Positions 42,201 through 50,723 of a stretch of DNA of 64,000 nt are shown piece by piece (within the stretch, counting starts at the first letter, position 1; the number at the start of each line of letters is the position of its first letter). A program made the translations under genes and the position numbers. Below the pieces are notes generated by a model. That model had not been told where the DNA came from, ran no database searches, and worked only from the letters and a program-made list of their open reading frames with translations. The stretch is from DAINRZ01 sp964634885 (GTDB taxonomy: Bacteria; Bacteroidota; Ignavibacteria; Kapaibacteriales; UBA2268). The stretch covers positions 33,386 to 97,385 of the forward strand of contig CAZWLN010000013.1 in NCBI GenBank assembly GCA_964634885.1, in the 5' to 3' direction.

Positions 42201-43742
42201 ATGAAAATGACAGCAAAAAATTCAACAATCAATTTAGTATCCTTCAGTTCTTTGTTATTATCACTTTTGCTGACCGGTACAGGCCCGGCGCCGGCAGCCC
42301 AGACCTGGTACCGTCAGAGCGGCGGCACTGCAAACCTCACAAACCAGGTCTTTACGTCAGATATTGACGACACTTCCGGGGTGTTCGTTACTAATGGCGG
42401 CATACTGACGATGGCCAACTGCCGGGTGAAAACCACCGGCAACACATCAAACAACGACAACAGCAGTTTTTACGGCCTGAATGCCGGCGTCCTCGTCAAG
42501 GGTAAAAGCCAGGTAACCCTTACCGGCTGCAATATTTACACCGAAGGCGAAGGCGGCAACGGCGTATTCTCCACCGACAGCGGTACATCCGTCATTCTCA
42601 TCAACGACACAATATACTGCAAAGGTTCAGGCGGCCACGGTGTTGACGCTACATACAAAGGCTATATGTCGCTGACAGACGTAATAATTTACACCGAGGA
42701 GTCGCACGGAGCAGCCATCTCAACCGACAGAGGCGGCGGCACGATCGATGTGCTGCGCGGTAAAGCCATCGCCGCCGGTACCGATTCCCCCGGCATTTAC
42801 TGCACCGGCACAATTACAGCTACCGACGCCGTCATCGGCGCCACAGGCTCGGAAGGAGTGGTGATCGAGGGTTCCAACACGGTCATTCTGAACAATGTAA
42901 CAATGTCGGGAGCGAAAGGCACAAGGAACCGGGCCAATCTCATTTACCAGAGTATGTCCGGCGACGCGGAAGGCAACAAAGGTGTATTCACTATGACAGG
43001 CGGTTCATTCGACTGGCCTTCCGACGGGCCTTTCTTCCTGGTAACGAACACAATTGCCTACATTACCATGAAAGGCGTAACAATTAACAGCGCCTCCGAC
43101 ACCCTCATCAAGGCTGCCAAAGACAACTGGGGTACAAGCGGTAAAAACGGCGGCGAAACCTATTTCACAGCAGAAAACCAGGCAATCGAAGGATTAGTCT
43201 ATTGCGACAACATCAGCTCAGTCAGTTTAACCCTGAAAACAGGCTCGGTTTTCACAGGCTCAACAAACAAAGCGGCAGTTTCAATCGACGAAACCAGCAG
43301 TTGGAGTGTAACGGCAACGTCATGGGTAACAACATTTACCGACGCATCCGGAGTGAACGGCGACTCTGTTACGAATGTCAGCGGCAACGGTTACACTGTT
43401 TACTACGATTCCACGGTAACAGGCAACGATTATCTCGAAAAGAAGACTTACAAGCTCAGGGGCGGCGGCTACCTGACATGCAGGGCTGTAACCAATGCCG
43501 TCGAAGATGACGCCGAAACTTCTGCGGCTGTATCAATATATCCAAACCCGGCGTCTTCCGAACTTACAATCAACACTCAGTCGGAAACTGCCCGGAAGTA
43601 CGCCGTCTGTAATATGCTCGGCGAGAACATCTGTGAGGGCAGTGTTTCGGGAAGCGTAACCCTCGACGTCAGCAACTGGGTAAGCGGAGTTTACTTCATC
43701 ATTATTGACGGAAAGATGAACAGGGTAATGGTTAACAGGTAG
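42201..43742 (+). CDS. Beta-helix repeat surface protein with T9SS sorting domain, copy 2
   Basis: 513 residues from the ATG at 42201 with purine-rich GAGAGAG upstream; a GTG at 42195 is in frame. It is collinear with the preceding gene from the signal peptide (PAAQTWYRQSGGTA) to the T9SS domain (SIYPNPASSELTI, GVYFIIIDGKMNR). Many blocks are identical, such as CNIYTEGEGGNGVF and NYDSTVTGNDYL-like segments (YYDSTVTGNDYL in both). This points to tandem gene duplication followed by divergence. The signal peptides and intergenic regions are not similar, so the copies may be regulated separately. Function unknown. Confidence 0.8.
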   Translation: MKMTAKNSTINLVSFSSLLLSLLLTGTGPAPAAQTWYRQSGGTANLTNQVFTSDIDDTSGVFVTNGGILTMANCRVKTTGNTSNNDNSSFYGLNAGVLVKGKSQVTLTGCNIYTEGEGGNGVFSTDSGTSVILINDTIYCKGSGGHGVDATYKGYMSLTDVIIYTEESHGAAISTDRGGGTIDVLRGKAIAAGTDSPGIYCTGTITATDAVIGATGSEGVVIEGSNTVILNNVTMSGAKGTRNRANLIYQSMSGDAEGNKGVFTMTGGSFDWPSDGPFFLVTNTIAYITMKGVTINSASDTLIKAAKDNWGTSGKNGGETYFTAENQAIEGLVYCDNISSVSLTLKTGSVFTGSTNKAAVSIDETSSWSVTATSWVTTFTDASGVNGDSVTNVSGNGYTVYYDSTVTGNDYLEKKTYKLRGGGYLTCRAVTNAVEDDAETSAAVSIYPNPASSELTINTQSETARKYAVCNMLGENICEGSVSGSVTLDVSNWVSGVYFIIIDGKMNRVMVNR

Positions 43743-43750
43743 TAATAAAC

Positions 43751-43800
43751 TCCGGGTGGGCTCTGCCTGCACATATTCGACATATTAGGGCCCATCCGGA
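43751..43800 (+). terminator. Terminator-like hairpin after beta-helix gene 2
   Basis: TCCGGGTGGGCTC (43751-43763) pairs with GGGCCCATCCGGA (43788-43800) with two G.T pairs and a 24-nt loop. The T-tract is weak (ATCCATTTCTT). Confidence 0.5.
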
Positions 43801-43921
43801 ATCCATTTCTTAATTGCTTATTAAATCTGATAATGGCAGGTTGTGAAGTAGTTCAATTTTCAGGCTCTTCGCTGTTTGGTATGGATTAAAAGTAATTGAA
43901 AGGTACATACTCAAACATTGA

Positions 43922-44150
43922 AGTTACCCCATCCCGGCCTTCCCCAAGGGGAATTATTCCCCAAGGGGAAGGAGAAAAGAACCTGCAATTCTGCTTTTCT
44001 ATTCCCTTTACTTAATAAACTTGATGTACTTTACGAACTTGATATACTTGACCACCCCATCCCGACCTTCCCCAGGGAGAAGGGGCAAGAAACAGCAGGG
44101 TTCTTCGAGTCCTCCCCTTGGGGAGGATTTAGGTGGGGTGAAAACACACG
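43922..44150. repeat. Three related CCCC/GGGG repeat elements with nonamer tract
   Basis: Element 1: ACCCCATCCCGGCC then TTCCCCAAGGGGAA and a second CCCCAAGGGG (about 43924-43973). Element 2: ACCCCATCCCGACC then TTCCCCAGGGAGAAGGGG (about 44053-44087). Element 3: CCTCCCCTTGGGGAGG then ATTTAGGTGGGGT (about 44113-44140). Between 1 and 2 is a 9-bp-period tract (ATAAACTTGATGTACTTTAC) like that of the array at 33.2 kb. Confidence 0.65.
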
Positions 44151-44195
44151 GAGTGCCCAATTCCCTCATCCGAAACACCGAAATGCCACACCAGC

Positions 44196-44219
44196 AGAGA
44201 CGCAAGGCCTTGCGTCTCT
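44196..44219. repeat. 24-bp perfect palindrome, copy 1
   Basis: Arms AGAGACGCAAGG and CCTTGCGTCTCT, no loop. An identical 24-bp palindrome occurs at 63974-63997. It has no T-tract here. Confidence 0.8.
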
Positions 44220-44454
44220 ACCAAATCCATTGATATTACTGTCTCTTTACCGTCATCATAGTCAATATAATGTTCCCCACACTGAATAGCGAAGCTCCAC
44301 CTTCTTCTTTTCGATCATTTACCAAATGCCGTATTCCATTCCCGGAACCTTAGTTTCAAATCATTACCATTATAAAGACTTTAAGCCTTTCAATATAATC
44401 TTAAAAAATTTTCTTATATTACAATAGTTAAAATTGTTAATCCGGAGTAAACCG

Positions 44455-45369
44455 ATGAAAGTCTTTTATTGGATAATGGCTTTTGCCGTTCTCATTGTAA
44501 ACTGCAAAGCAGAAGAAGATATAACGGTCGAGATTTATCCCAACTGGAAAGTTGGTACCGTACTGAAATATGATGTAATACAAAAAAAGACCAGTATTCA
44601 AGATGATACACTAAAGGAAAATTCTTTTTCCAAGTATTTTATCGATCTGAGAATAGTAAAATTGATCAAGCACAATTACGAGCTGTCCTGGGCTGTTCGT
44701 AGTATGACAAACAAAAGCTCCAGCCGGTCAGGCTTTGATTTCAATAATCCCATTGGCCCCAATCAAGCCCTTCATTATACCACAAATAGCCGGGGAACGT
44801 TTCTTGAACTTCTGGATATTGAATCTATCCGGGCAATGTTTGATAAAACCATGAAAACGTTTACCGACACAATGCCTGAAGATCAGAAAGATTTGTTAAA
44901 TAAGATGATAAGTACATTTTTTACCAAAGATGTTCTCGAAAAAATGCTTACAAGCAATATTATATTATATCACTGCTTATACGGGGCAATGCTTACTTTT
45001 AATGAACCTGCCAGGTTCGAAGATGAAATAGAAAACCCGTTCGGAGGGAAACCTATCCCGACAACAATAGAGTTAAGAATGTCGGATTATAACAAACCTG
45101 ATGATTATTATGTGGTAGAGTGTAACCAGATGATAGACAAACAAAAGTACGGAGACATGATAAAGGATTTAGCCGGGAAGTTTTCTAAGGAGACCAAAAT
45201 TCCCATACCGGACACACTCGTAAACAAAAGCTTTAATATTATTGAAAATTATAAGTTTATCTTTTCAATTTCCGACAACATCATCAGGTACCTTTCAAAT
45301 ACCCGCACCACAGAAATTGGTACTAAAAAGAATATTGATTATTTCGAGATGAAACTCACGAAAAAGTAA
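44455..45369 (+). CDS. Exported protein of unknown function
   Basis: 304 residues from the ATG at 44455, with GGAG 8 nt upstream; a TTG at 44434 is in frame but lacks support. A signal peptide (VFYWIMAFAVLIVNC, then KAEED) is present. The Cys could be a lipobox, although Asn at -1 is unusual. The rest is a soluble alpha/beta protein with aromatic strands (NWKVGTVLKYDVIQKK, YELSWAVRSMTN, RFEDEIENPFGG, DYFEMKLTKK). It resembles the many unnamed periplasmic Bacteroidota proteins whose N-terminus reads W..G....Y.v.......... The family is not recognised. It is monocistronic and more AT-rich than the genes to its right. Confidence 0.65.
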   Translation: MKVFYWIMAFAVLIVNCKAEEDITVEIYPNWKVGTVLKYDVIQKKTSIQDDTLKENSFSKYFIDLRIVKLIKHNYELSWAVRSMTNKSSSRSGFDFNNPIGPNQALHYTTNSRGTFLELLDIESIRAMFDKTMKTFTDTMPEDQKDLLNKMISTFFTKDVLEKMLTSNIILYHCLYGAMLTFNEPARFEDEIENPFGGKPIPTTIELRMSDYNKPDDYYVVECNQMIDKQKYGDMIKDLAGKFSKETKIPIPDTLVNKSFNIIENYKFIFSISDNIIRYLSNTRTTEIGTKKNIDYFEMKLTKK

Positions 45370-45385
45370 TCTGCACCTCCACTGC

Positions 45386-46198
45386 TTACAGCATGATGCC
45401 CACTTTACGAAGCCCTTCCAACTGCTTTTCAGTCAGTCCTTCCGGTTCAAAACCGGCAGCACGGCACATGAAGTAAACGGAAGCTGCCTGCGCGGCAATC
45501 TCGATTTTATCATAGGCATGGGCCGGAGACCGGCCGGTGGCAAGGACGCCGTGCTTTTCCCAGACAACTATGTCGCTGCCGGCCATGACATCCAGCGTTG
45601 TCGAAGCAATGTCCTGAGAACCGGGAAGCTCGAACGGCACATAACCAATGCCGTTTTTCAGGAACATGGCCATCTCCGGATGAACGCCGTACAACAGTTT
45701 GTTCAGCGCCTCCCTTGTTTTGTAGAGAGGATTCTGCGTCAGCACGATGAATTCGCTGACGTGGCAGTGCAGCACAGTACTCTCGTCGATTCCCTTCGCT
45801 GCGTATTCATTGTGGACGGCAAGATGGGTCGGCAATTCTGAAGTAGGCATAAATTCCTGTAACAGAGCCTCTTTCACAAGCATTATCTCATAGTCCCGGC
45901 CTGACTCACCGATTTTAATAAAGGCAAGGTTCTCGATGGGCTTGACTGCAATATCCCTCATTCTCCTGCCGCTACCGCTGACCATCAGCGTATTGCCGGC
46001 AATGGCCGGATAGGCTCTGTCAAACGAACCTTTGCTGTGTGGCTTCAACACCGACAATTCATCGTCCAGCAGGTGGCCGGTATTGACAGAAATATTGCCG
46101 GCGCTGCTTTCCGCCCAGCCTTTACTGTAGATATAGCCGGCTACCTCCGCCGTTTCCGTCAAAAGGCCTGTAATCTGGTCAGGAGTACCACCGTTCAT
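45386..46198 (-). CDS. rhaD: Class II aldolase, rhamnulose-1-phosphate aldolase-like
   Basis: 270 residues, aldolase class II/adducin fold. RhaD cleaves rhamnulose-1-phosphate to dihydroxyacetone phosphate and lactaldehyde. Visible are GWAESSAGNISV (phosphate-binding), PTSELPTHLAVHNEY, the zinc-binding histidines in VLHCHVSEFIVLT and a third in VVWEKHGVLATG. GIGYVPFELPGSQDIA and the RhaD-like spacing also fit. Closely related class II aldolases exist, so the exact substrate is not certain. The gene is alone; no rhamnose isomerase or kinase is nearby. Confidence 0.8.
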   Translation of the reverse strand: MNGGTPDQITGLLTETAEVAGYIYSKGWAESSAGNISVNTGHLLDDELSVLKPHSKGSFDRAYPAIAGNTLMVSGSGRRMRDIAVKPIENLAFIKIGESGRDYEIMLVKEALLQEFMPTSELPTHLAVHNEYAAKGIDESTVLHCHVSEFIVLTQNPLYKTREALNKLLYGVHPEMAMFLKNGIGYVPFELPGSQDIASTTLDVMAGSDIVVWEKHGVLATGRSPAHAYDKIEIAAQAASVYFMCRAAGFEPEGLTEKQLEGLRKVGIML

Positions 46199-46620
46199 TG
46201 TCTTTCCCTTAAAAATTATAATAAACCCTTGCTAAAAATAAAACAAAATAACCAGAATCAGAAGTGAAAATAATGTCAATCTCAAAATCGGACAGACGAC
46301 AGCCGTTTTCCGATGCATTACGGGGATATTCTGTGAGCCGCTCCTGCTGCAATCAGTGCAAAGGTCTTTAAGATTGAACAGCTTAATGATTTATACATAT
46401 AAAAGGAAATTTTTTTTACTGTTGGAAAATCTCTAATCAAACGGCTGTATTTTTCCTTAATTTATATATATTTTTATACATTTTTCCCTATATTTGTATT
46501 CTGTTTTTTTTAGATAAACAGTAAATATTTATAAATGTTGTTGAATTTTATATGACATATTAATAAATTGCTGTAAATGAAATTATTAGAGATATTTTGT
46601 AATCAATAAAGGACATAGTA
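46199..46620. other. Intergenic region, 422 bp, divergent promoters
   Basis: It lies between the RhaD-like gene (leftward) and ackA (rightward). It is strongly AT-rich near ackA, with a TATATTTG core 125 bp before the ATG. The middle (46290-46370) is GC-richer without structure I can support. Confidence 0.45.
46489..46496 (+). promoter_or_regulatory. Bacteroidota-type -7 element upstream of ackA
   Basis: TATATTTG within CCCTATATTTGTATTC, 125 bp before the ackA ATG. It leaves a leader of about 115 nt. Confidence 0.35.
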
Positions 46621-47871
46621 ATGAACGTATTTGTATTGAATTGCGGCAGTTCCTCGTTGAAGTTTCAGATAATTGACACGGATATTGAAAAGATCGAGAA
46701 AAATGAGGAAAAGGTCCTGGCCAAAGGACTCATCGAAAGAGTAGGCAGCCAGTCCCTGATTACTTTCAAAGCAGAAGGCCGTCCCGCCTTCAAATCTGCT
46801 ACTCCTCTGCGCGACCACAAAGCTGCGCTTAACTTCATTATGAAATGGATCACCGATCCCGAAACTGAAATCCCCGGCATTAACGGCCTTGAAGACATTC
46901 ACGCCATCGGTCACAGGATCGTTCACGGCGGGGAAAAATTCAAATCCTCAATCAAAATCGACCAGGAAGTCATCAACGGCATCGAAGACTGCATCGACCT
47001 GGCTCCCCTTCACAATCCGGCCAACCTCAAAGGTATCTCGGCCGCTACCGAGATATTCGGCCCCAATATTCCCCAGGTCGGTGTTTTCGACACGGCATTC
47101 CATTCGACAATGCCCGAGGAATCATTCCTATACGCCATTCCTTACCAGATCTACAGAAGGTTCAAAGTAAGGAAATATGGTTTCCACGGCACCTCCCACA
47201 GGTTCATTGCTTACAGGTACCGCCAGATTACCAACATGACCAAAGAAAACACAAACATCATCACTCTGCACCTCGGCAACGGCGCTTCAGCCTGTGCCAT
47301 CAAAGGCGGCAAATCCATCGCCACATCGATGGGATTCACTCCTCTCGAAGGCCTGATGATGGGCACCCGCTGCGGCGACATCGACCCGACCATCGTCGAG
47401 TACCTCGCTCACAAAGAAGGCTCCGGCATAGACGAAGTATTCTCGATACTGAACAAGCGCTCCGGCGTTCTCGGCATCTCCGGCCTCACCAACGACATGA
47501 GAGACCTCATCGATGAATATGAAGAACACAACGACAGGCGCGCCAAACTGGCCCTCGACATGTACAGCTACCGCTGCAAGAAATATATCGGCGCATACAT
47601 GGCTGTAATGAACGGCTGCGACGCTGTCTGCTTCTCCGCCGGCATCGGTGAAAACTCCGCTTTCATCAGGAAAGCTGTTTGCGAAAACCTCGAATACCTC
47701 GGCATTGAAATCGACGACAAACTGAACCAGAAAGCTGTCGGCGGCAAAGAGATGAAGATCAGCAAACCCGAAAGCAAAGTTGCCGTCTATGTCATCCCGA
47801 CAAACGAAGAGCTCGTCTTCGCTCGCGATACCGTCAGGGTTGTCCTGGGCTATCCATTACCAACAGCATAA
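46621..47871 (+). CDS. ackA: Acetate kinase
   Basis: 416 residues of the ASKHA fold. It makes ATP from acetyl-phosphate and ADP. Signature 1 is VFVLNCGSSSLKFQIID at the N-terminus. AIGHRIVHGGEKF, VFDTAFHSTMPE, KYGFHGTSHRF, ITLHLGNGASACAIKGGKS, DTSMG-like SMGFTPLEGLMMGTRCGDIDP and FSAGIGENS follow, with the conserved Asp, Arg and His residues in place. Length is normal. pta follows 32 bp downstream, so acetyl-CoA can be converted to acetate with ATP gain, or acetate activated. Confidence 0.97.
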   Translation: MNVFVLNCGSSSLKFQIIDTDIEKIEKNEEKVLAKGLIERVGSQSLITFKAEGRPAFKSATPLRDHKAALNFIMKWITDPETEIPGINGLEDIHAIGHRIVHGGEKFKSSIKIDQEVINGIEDCIDLAPLHNPANLKGISAATEIFGPNIPQVGVFDTAFHSTMPEESFLYAIPYQIYRRFKVRKYGFHGTSHRFIAYRYRQITNMTKENTNIITLHLGNGASACAIKGGKSIATSMGFTPLEGLMMGTRCGDIDPTIVEYLAHKEGSGIDEVFSILNKRSGVLGISGLTNDMRDLIDEYEEHNDRRAKLALDMYSYRCKKYIGAYMAVMNGCDAVCFSAGIGENSAFIRKAVCENLEYLGIEIDDKLNQKAVGGKEMKISKPESKVAVYVIPTNEELVFARDTVRVVLGYPLPTA

Positions 47872-47903
47872 TAGTAATTGACAATAAATTAAGGGTTTTG
47901 AAA

Positions 47904-48884
47904 ATGAGCAATACTTTTATTTCAGACGTTAGAAAAAATGCCTCGGACAGGTACCTGAAGGTTACTTTTCCCGACGCCGAAGACACCAGGACACTGAACG
48001 CCGCCGCCATCCTGAAAAACGAGAAGATAGCCGAGCCTTCACTCGTAGGCAACACAGCAAAGATCAGGAAAGTGGCAGCCGACAACAATATTAACATCGA
48101 CGGCATCGAGATCTTTGACCCGGCAGAAAGCCCACTGCAAAAAGAGTTTGCAGACCTGCTCTACGACAAGAGGAAAGAAAAAGGCCTCACTTACGAACAG
48201 GCACAGGCAACGATACTCGATCCCCTGTACTTTGCAGGCTTGCTGCTGGAAACAGACAGGGTCCAGGTAACCGTAGGCGGTAACGTTTCCTCCACAGGCA
48301 ACGTCCTCCGCGCCGCCATTCACACTGTCGGAGTCGCCCCTGGCATCTCCATCGTAAGCAGCTACTTCATCATGGTACTTCCCGACGGAAAAATGCTCTG
48401 CTTCGCAGACTGCGCCGTCAATCCCGACCCGACCGACGCACAATTGGCCGACATCGCCATTGCCTCGGCACGTAACTTCCAGGCAGTAACCGGCGAACAG
48501 TCAAAAGTGGCAATGCTCTCCTTCTCGACAAAAGGCAGCGCCAGCCACCCGGCAGTAGATAAGGTTGTCTCCGCCACTACGATTGTTCATGAGAAAGCTC
48601 CGGACATTCCCTGCGACGGCGAACTCCAGCTCGACGCCGCAATCATTCCCTCCATCGGCGAGAGGAAATCGCCCGGCTCGACAGTTGCCGGCAAAGCCAA
48701 CGTCCTGGTATTCCCCGACCTGGGAGCCGGTAACATCGGATACAAACTGACCCAGAGATTAGCCGGCGCAGAAGCTGTCGGACCAATCGTTCAGGGCCTG
48801 AAGAAACCCTATTGCGACCTCTCGAGAGGCTGCAGCGTGGACGACATGGTTAACGTCGCCGCTATTTGCTCTTTAATGGCATAA
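47904..48884 (+). CDS. pta: Phosphate acetyltransferase (short form)
   Basis: 326 residues from the ATG at 47904. The single PTA/PTB domain corresponds to the short enzyme, without the N-terminal DRTGG/AAA parts of E. coli Pta. It interconverts acetyl-CoA and acetyl-phosphate. Conserved segments are RYLKVTFPDAEDTRTLNAA, DRVQVTVGGNVSSTGNVLRA, CFADCAVNPDPTDAQLADIA, VAMLSFSTKGSA, PCDGELQLDAAIIPSIGERK and NVLVFPDLGAGNIGYKLTQR. It ends with a clear terminator and forms an operon with ackA. Confidence 0.95.
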   Translation: MSNTFISDVRKNASDRYLKVTFPDAEDTRTLNAAAILKNEKIAEPSLVGNTAKIRKVAADNNINIDGIEIFDPAESPLQKEFADLLYDKRKEKGLTYEQAQATILDPLYFAGLLLETDRVQVTVGGNVSSTGNVLRAAIHTVGVAPGISIVSSYFIMVLPDGKMLCFADCAVNPDPTDAQLADIAIASARNFQAVTGEQSKVAMLSFSTKGSASHPAVDKVVSATTIVHEKAPDIPCDGELQLDAAIIPSIGERKSPGSTVAGKANVLVFPDLGAGNIGYKLTQRLAGAEAVGPIVQGLKKPYCDLSRGCSVDDMVNVAAICSLMA

Positions 48885-48896
48885 TTAGATAGCTTG

Positions 48897-48930
48897 ACGG
48901 GCGCGCTGTAATGTGCGCCCGTTTACTTTT
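48897..48930 (+). terminator. Rho-independent terminator of ackA-pta
   Basis: ACGGGCGC (48897-48904) and GCGCCCGT (48915-48922) form a perfect 8-bp stem with a 10-nt loop, followed by TTACTTTT. Confidence 0.8.
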
Positions 48931-49131
48931 AAACATTAGCAGTAACTGGAAACAGCTATGAATATTACAAATAGAGTATTGATCTGCGCAATACCCGTGG
49001 TTTACAGGATTGGGGTGCCTTAAGATCCGGACCTGAGGCAACACCGTTGAATATGAAAATAAGTATATTAACATAAATTAATAATTGAATTAAATTAGAA
49101 TTTAAAAAAAATTGAAATACAGAGGTATAAA

Positions 49132-50655
49132 ATGGCTATAGAATTGAATGGAAGCGGCCTGACGATTGAAAAGGTTGTCGAGATCGCACGCAAAGGAGAA
49201 AAAGTAAACTTAGCTAAAGACGCCGAGGGCAGAATACAAAAATGCCGCACAATGCTTGAAGACAAGATTGCCGCCAGGGAAATCATGTACGGCATCAACA
49301 CCGGCATCGGCGAATTCAGCGAGATAGTCCTGACCGACGAGCAGGTCAGCGAATTCCAGAAATACCTGATTTACAACCATTCCGCCGGAATCGGCGACCC
49401 GGCACCGATCGAATACGTTCGCGGCGCCATCGCCGGCAGGATCAACGTCCACGCCCACGGTAACTCCGGCTGCAGAAAAGAGATCACACAGACATTAGTA
49501 GATATGCTTAACAAAGGCGTTACACCCGTAGTCTGCCAGAAAGGCTCAGTAGGAGCCTGCGGAGACCTGGCCCCCATGTCGCAGGTAGCCCTGCTGATGA
49601 TGGGTGAAGGCGAAGCCTGGTACCAGGGTGAAAGAATGCCCGGCAAAACGGCGTTCGAAAAAGCCGGCATACCTGTTCCCGGCTTACAGGCACGCGACGG
49701 CCTCGCAACGATCAACGGCTCGAACCTGCTTACAGCAATGAGCGCCCTTCACATCTATGACATCAACAGGCTTCTCAAACACGCTGAAATAGCTGCAGCC
49801 ATGTCGCTTGAAGCGCTGCTTGCCAACATGAAGCCTTACGACATCAGGCTCCACCAGTTGCGCGGATTCGCAGGCGCACAAAGAAGCAGCGTTGCAATCA
49901 GGAAAATGTTCGAAGGCAGCGACCTGTTAACTGGCAAGATGAAAACCAAGGTACAGGATGCCTACTCGATGAGATCGACACCGCAAGTTGTCGGCGCTGC
50001 CCACGACGCAGTAGCATACGCCCGCAGCCAGGTTGAAATCGAACTTAACGGCGTCGGCGACAACCCGATATTCCTGCCCGAAGAAAAACTGACGCTTACA
50101 GGCGCCAACTTCCAGGGCACACCGGTTGCACTACCGATGGACATGGCCGGAGCAGCCATGACAATGGTATGCGTCCTCTCGGAAAGAAGGCTCAACAGGC
50201 TTCTCAATCCCGCTCTCAGCGTAGGCCTGCCTGCATTCCTTACCAAAGGCGCCGGCATGTTCTCAGGTTTGATGCTCAGCCAGTACACAGCCGATTCACT
50301 CATAGTAGAACAGAGGATTCTCTCTGCTCCCGCTTCCATTCAGTCGATACCCGCAGCAGCAGACCAGGAAGACTTCGTGTCAATGGGCATGAACACCGCC
50401 ATTAAGAACGCTCAGATCATCGACAACGCCTGCGGCGTCATCGGCATCGAGCTGATGGCAGCAGCCCAGGCACTCGACATACGCGAATTCTCCTTCGGCA
50501 AAGGCGTCAGCAAAGCCCGTGAAGTCATCCGCAAATATGTGGATTTCCTCGAAATCGACAGGCCTTTGTATCCTGACCATACAAAGATGAAAGAGCTGGT
50601 AAAATCAGGCGAAATTCTCGACGAAGTGGAAAAAGCAATCGGCTCACTCGGTTAA
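49132..50655 (+). CDS. hutH: Histidine/aromatic ammonia-lyase family enzyme with Ala-Cys-Gly MIO motif
   Basis: 507 residues, full length for the HAL/PAL family, which eliminates ammonia using an MIO group formed from Ala-Ser-Gly. Here that motif reads GSVGACGDLAP, with Cys143 (codon TGC at 49558-49560) in place of the serine. Other catalytic residues are kept at the numbering of Pseudomonas putida HAL: Tyr53 in MYGINTG, His83 in YNHSAGIG, Asn195 in INGSNLL. YSMRSTPQ and a Glu at 413 in QEDFVSM are also kept. HAL normally has Ser at 82 (Asn here) and EDH (EDF here), so the substrate may not be histidine. No hutU, hutI or hutG is in the window. It lies between ackA-pta and ptb-buk. The symbol is family-level only. 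Confidence 0.82.
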   Translation: MAIELNGSGLTIEKVVEIARKGEKVNLAKDAEGRIQKCRTMLEDKIAAREIMYGINTGIGEFSEIVLTDEQVSEFQKYLIYNHSAGIGDPAPIEYVRGAIAGRINVHAHGNSGCRKEITQTLVDMLNKGVTPVVCQKGSVGACGDLAPMSQVALLMMGEGEAWYQGERMPGKTAFEKAGIPVPGLQARDGLATINGSNLLTAMSALHIYDINRLLKHAEIAAAMSLEALLANMKPYDIRLHQLRGFAGAQRSSVAIRKMFEGSDLLTGKMKTKVQDAYSMRSTPQVVGAAHDAVAYARSQVEIELNGVGDNPIFLPEEKLTLTGANFQGTPVALPMDMAGAAMTMVCVLSERRLNRLLNPALSVGLPAFLTKGAGMFSGLMLSQYTADSLIVEQRILSAPASIQSIPAAADQEDFVSMGMNTAIKNAQIIDNACGVIGIELMAAAQALDIREFSFGKGVSKAREVIRKYVDFLEIDRPLYPDHTKMKELVKSGEILDEVEKAIGSLG

Positions 50656-50723
50656 TAGAACACTACGAGACAGAGTACAATGAAAAATAAGTATTATTAA
50701 TAGAAAAATTAACGGAAAAGCTT

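Larger units (their letters stand above)
43743..44454. other. Repeat-rich intergenic region, 712 bp
   Basis: It contains a terminator-like hairpin, a block of CCCC...GGGG repeats with nonamers (43920-44150), a 24-bp palindrome (44196-44219), and the AT-rich promoter region of the next gene. No convincing coding frame. Confidence 0.6.

Noticed and set aside
48985..49060. Possible structured leader before the ammonia-lyase gene (GGTGCCT / AGGCAACACC)
   Set aside because: The pairing needs a 3-nt bulge, matches no riboswitch I know, and has no conserved core visible in a single sequence.
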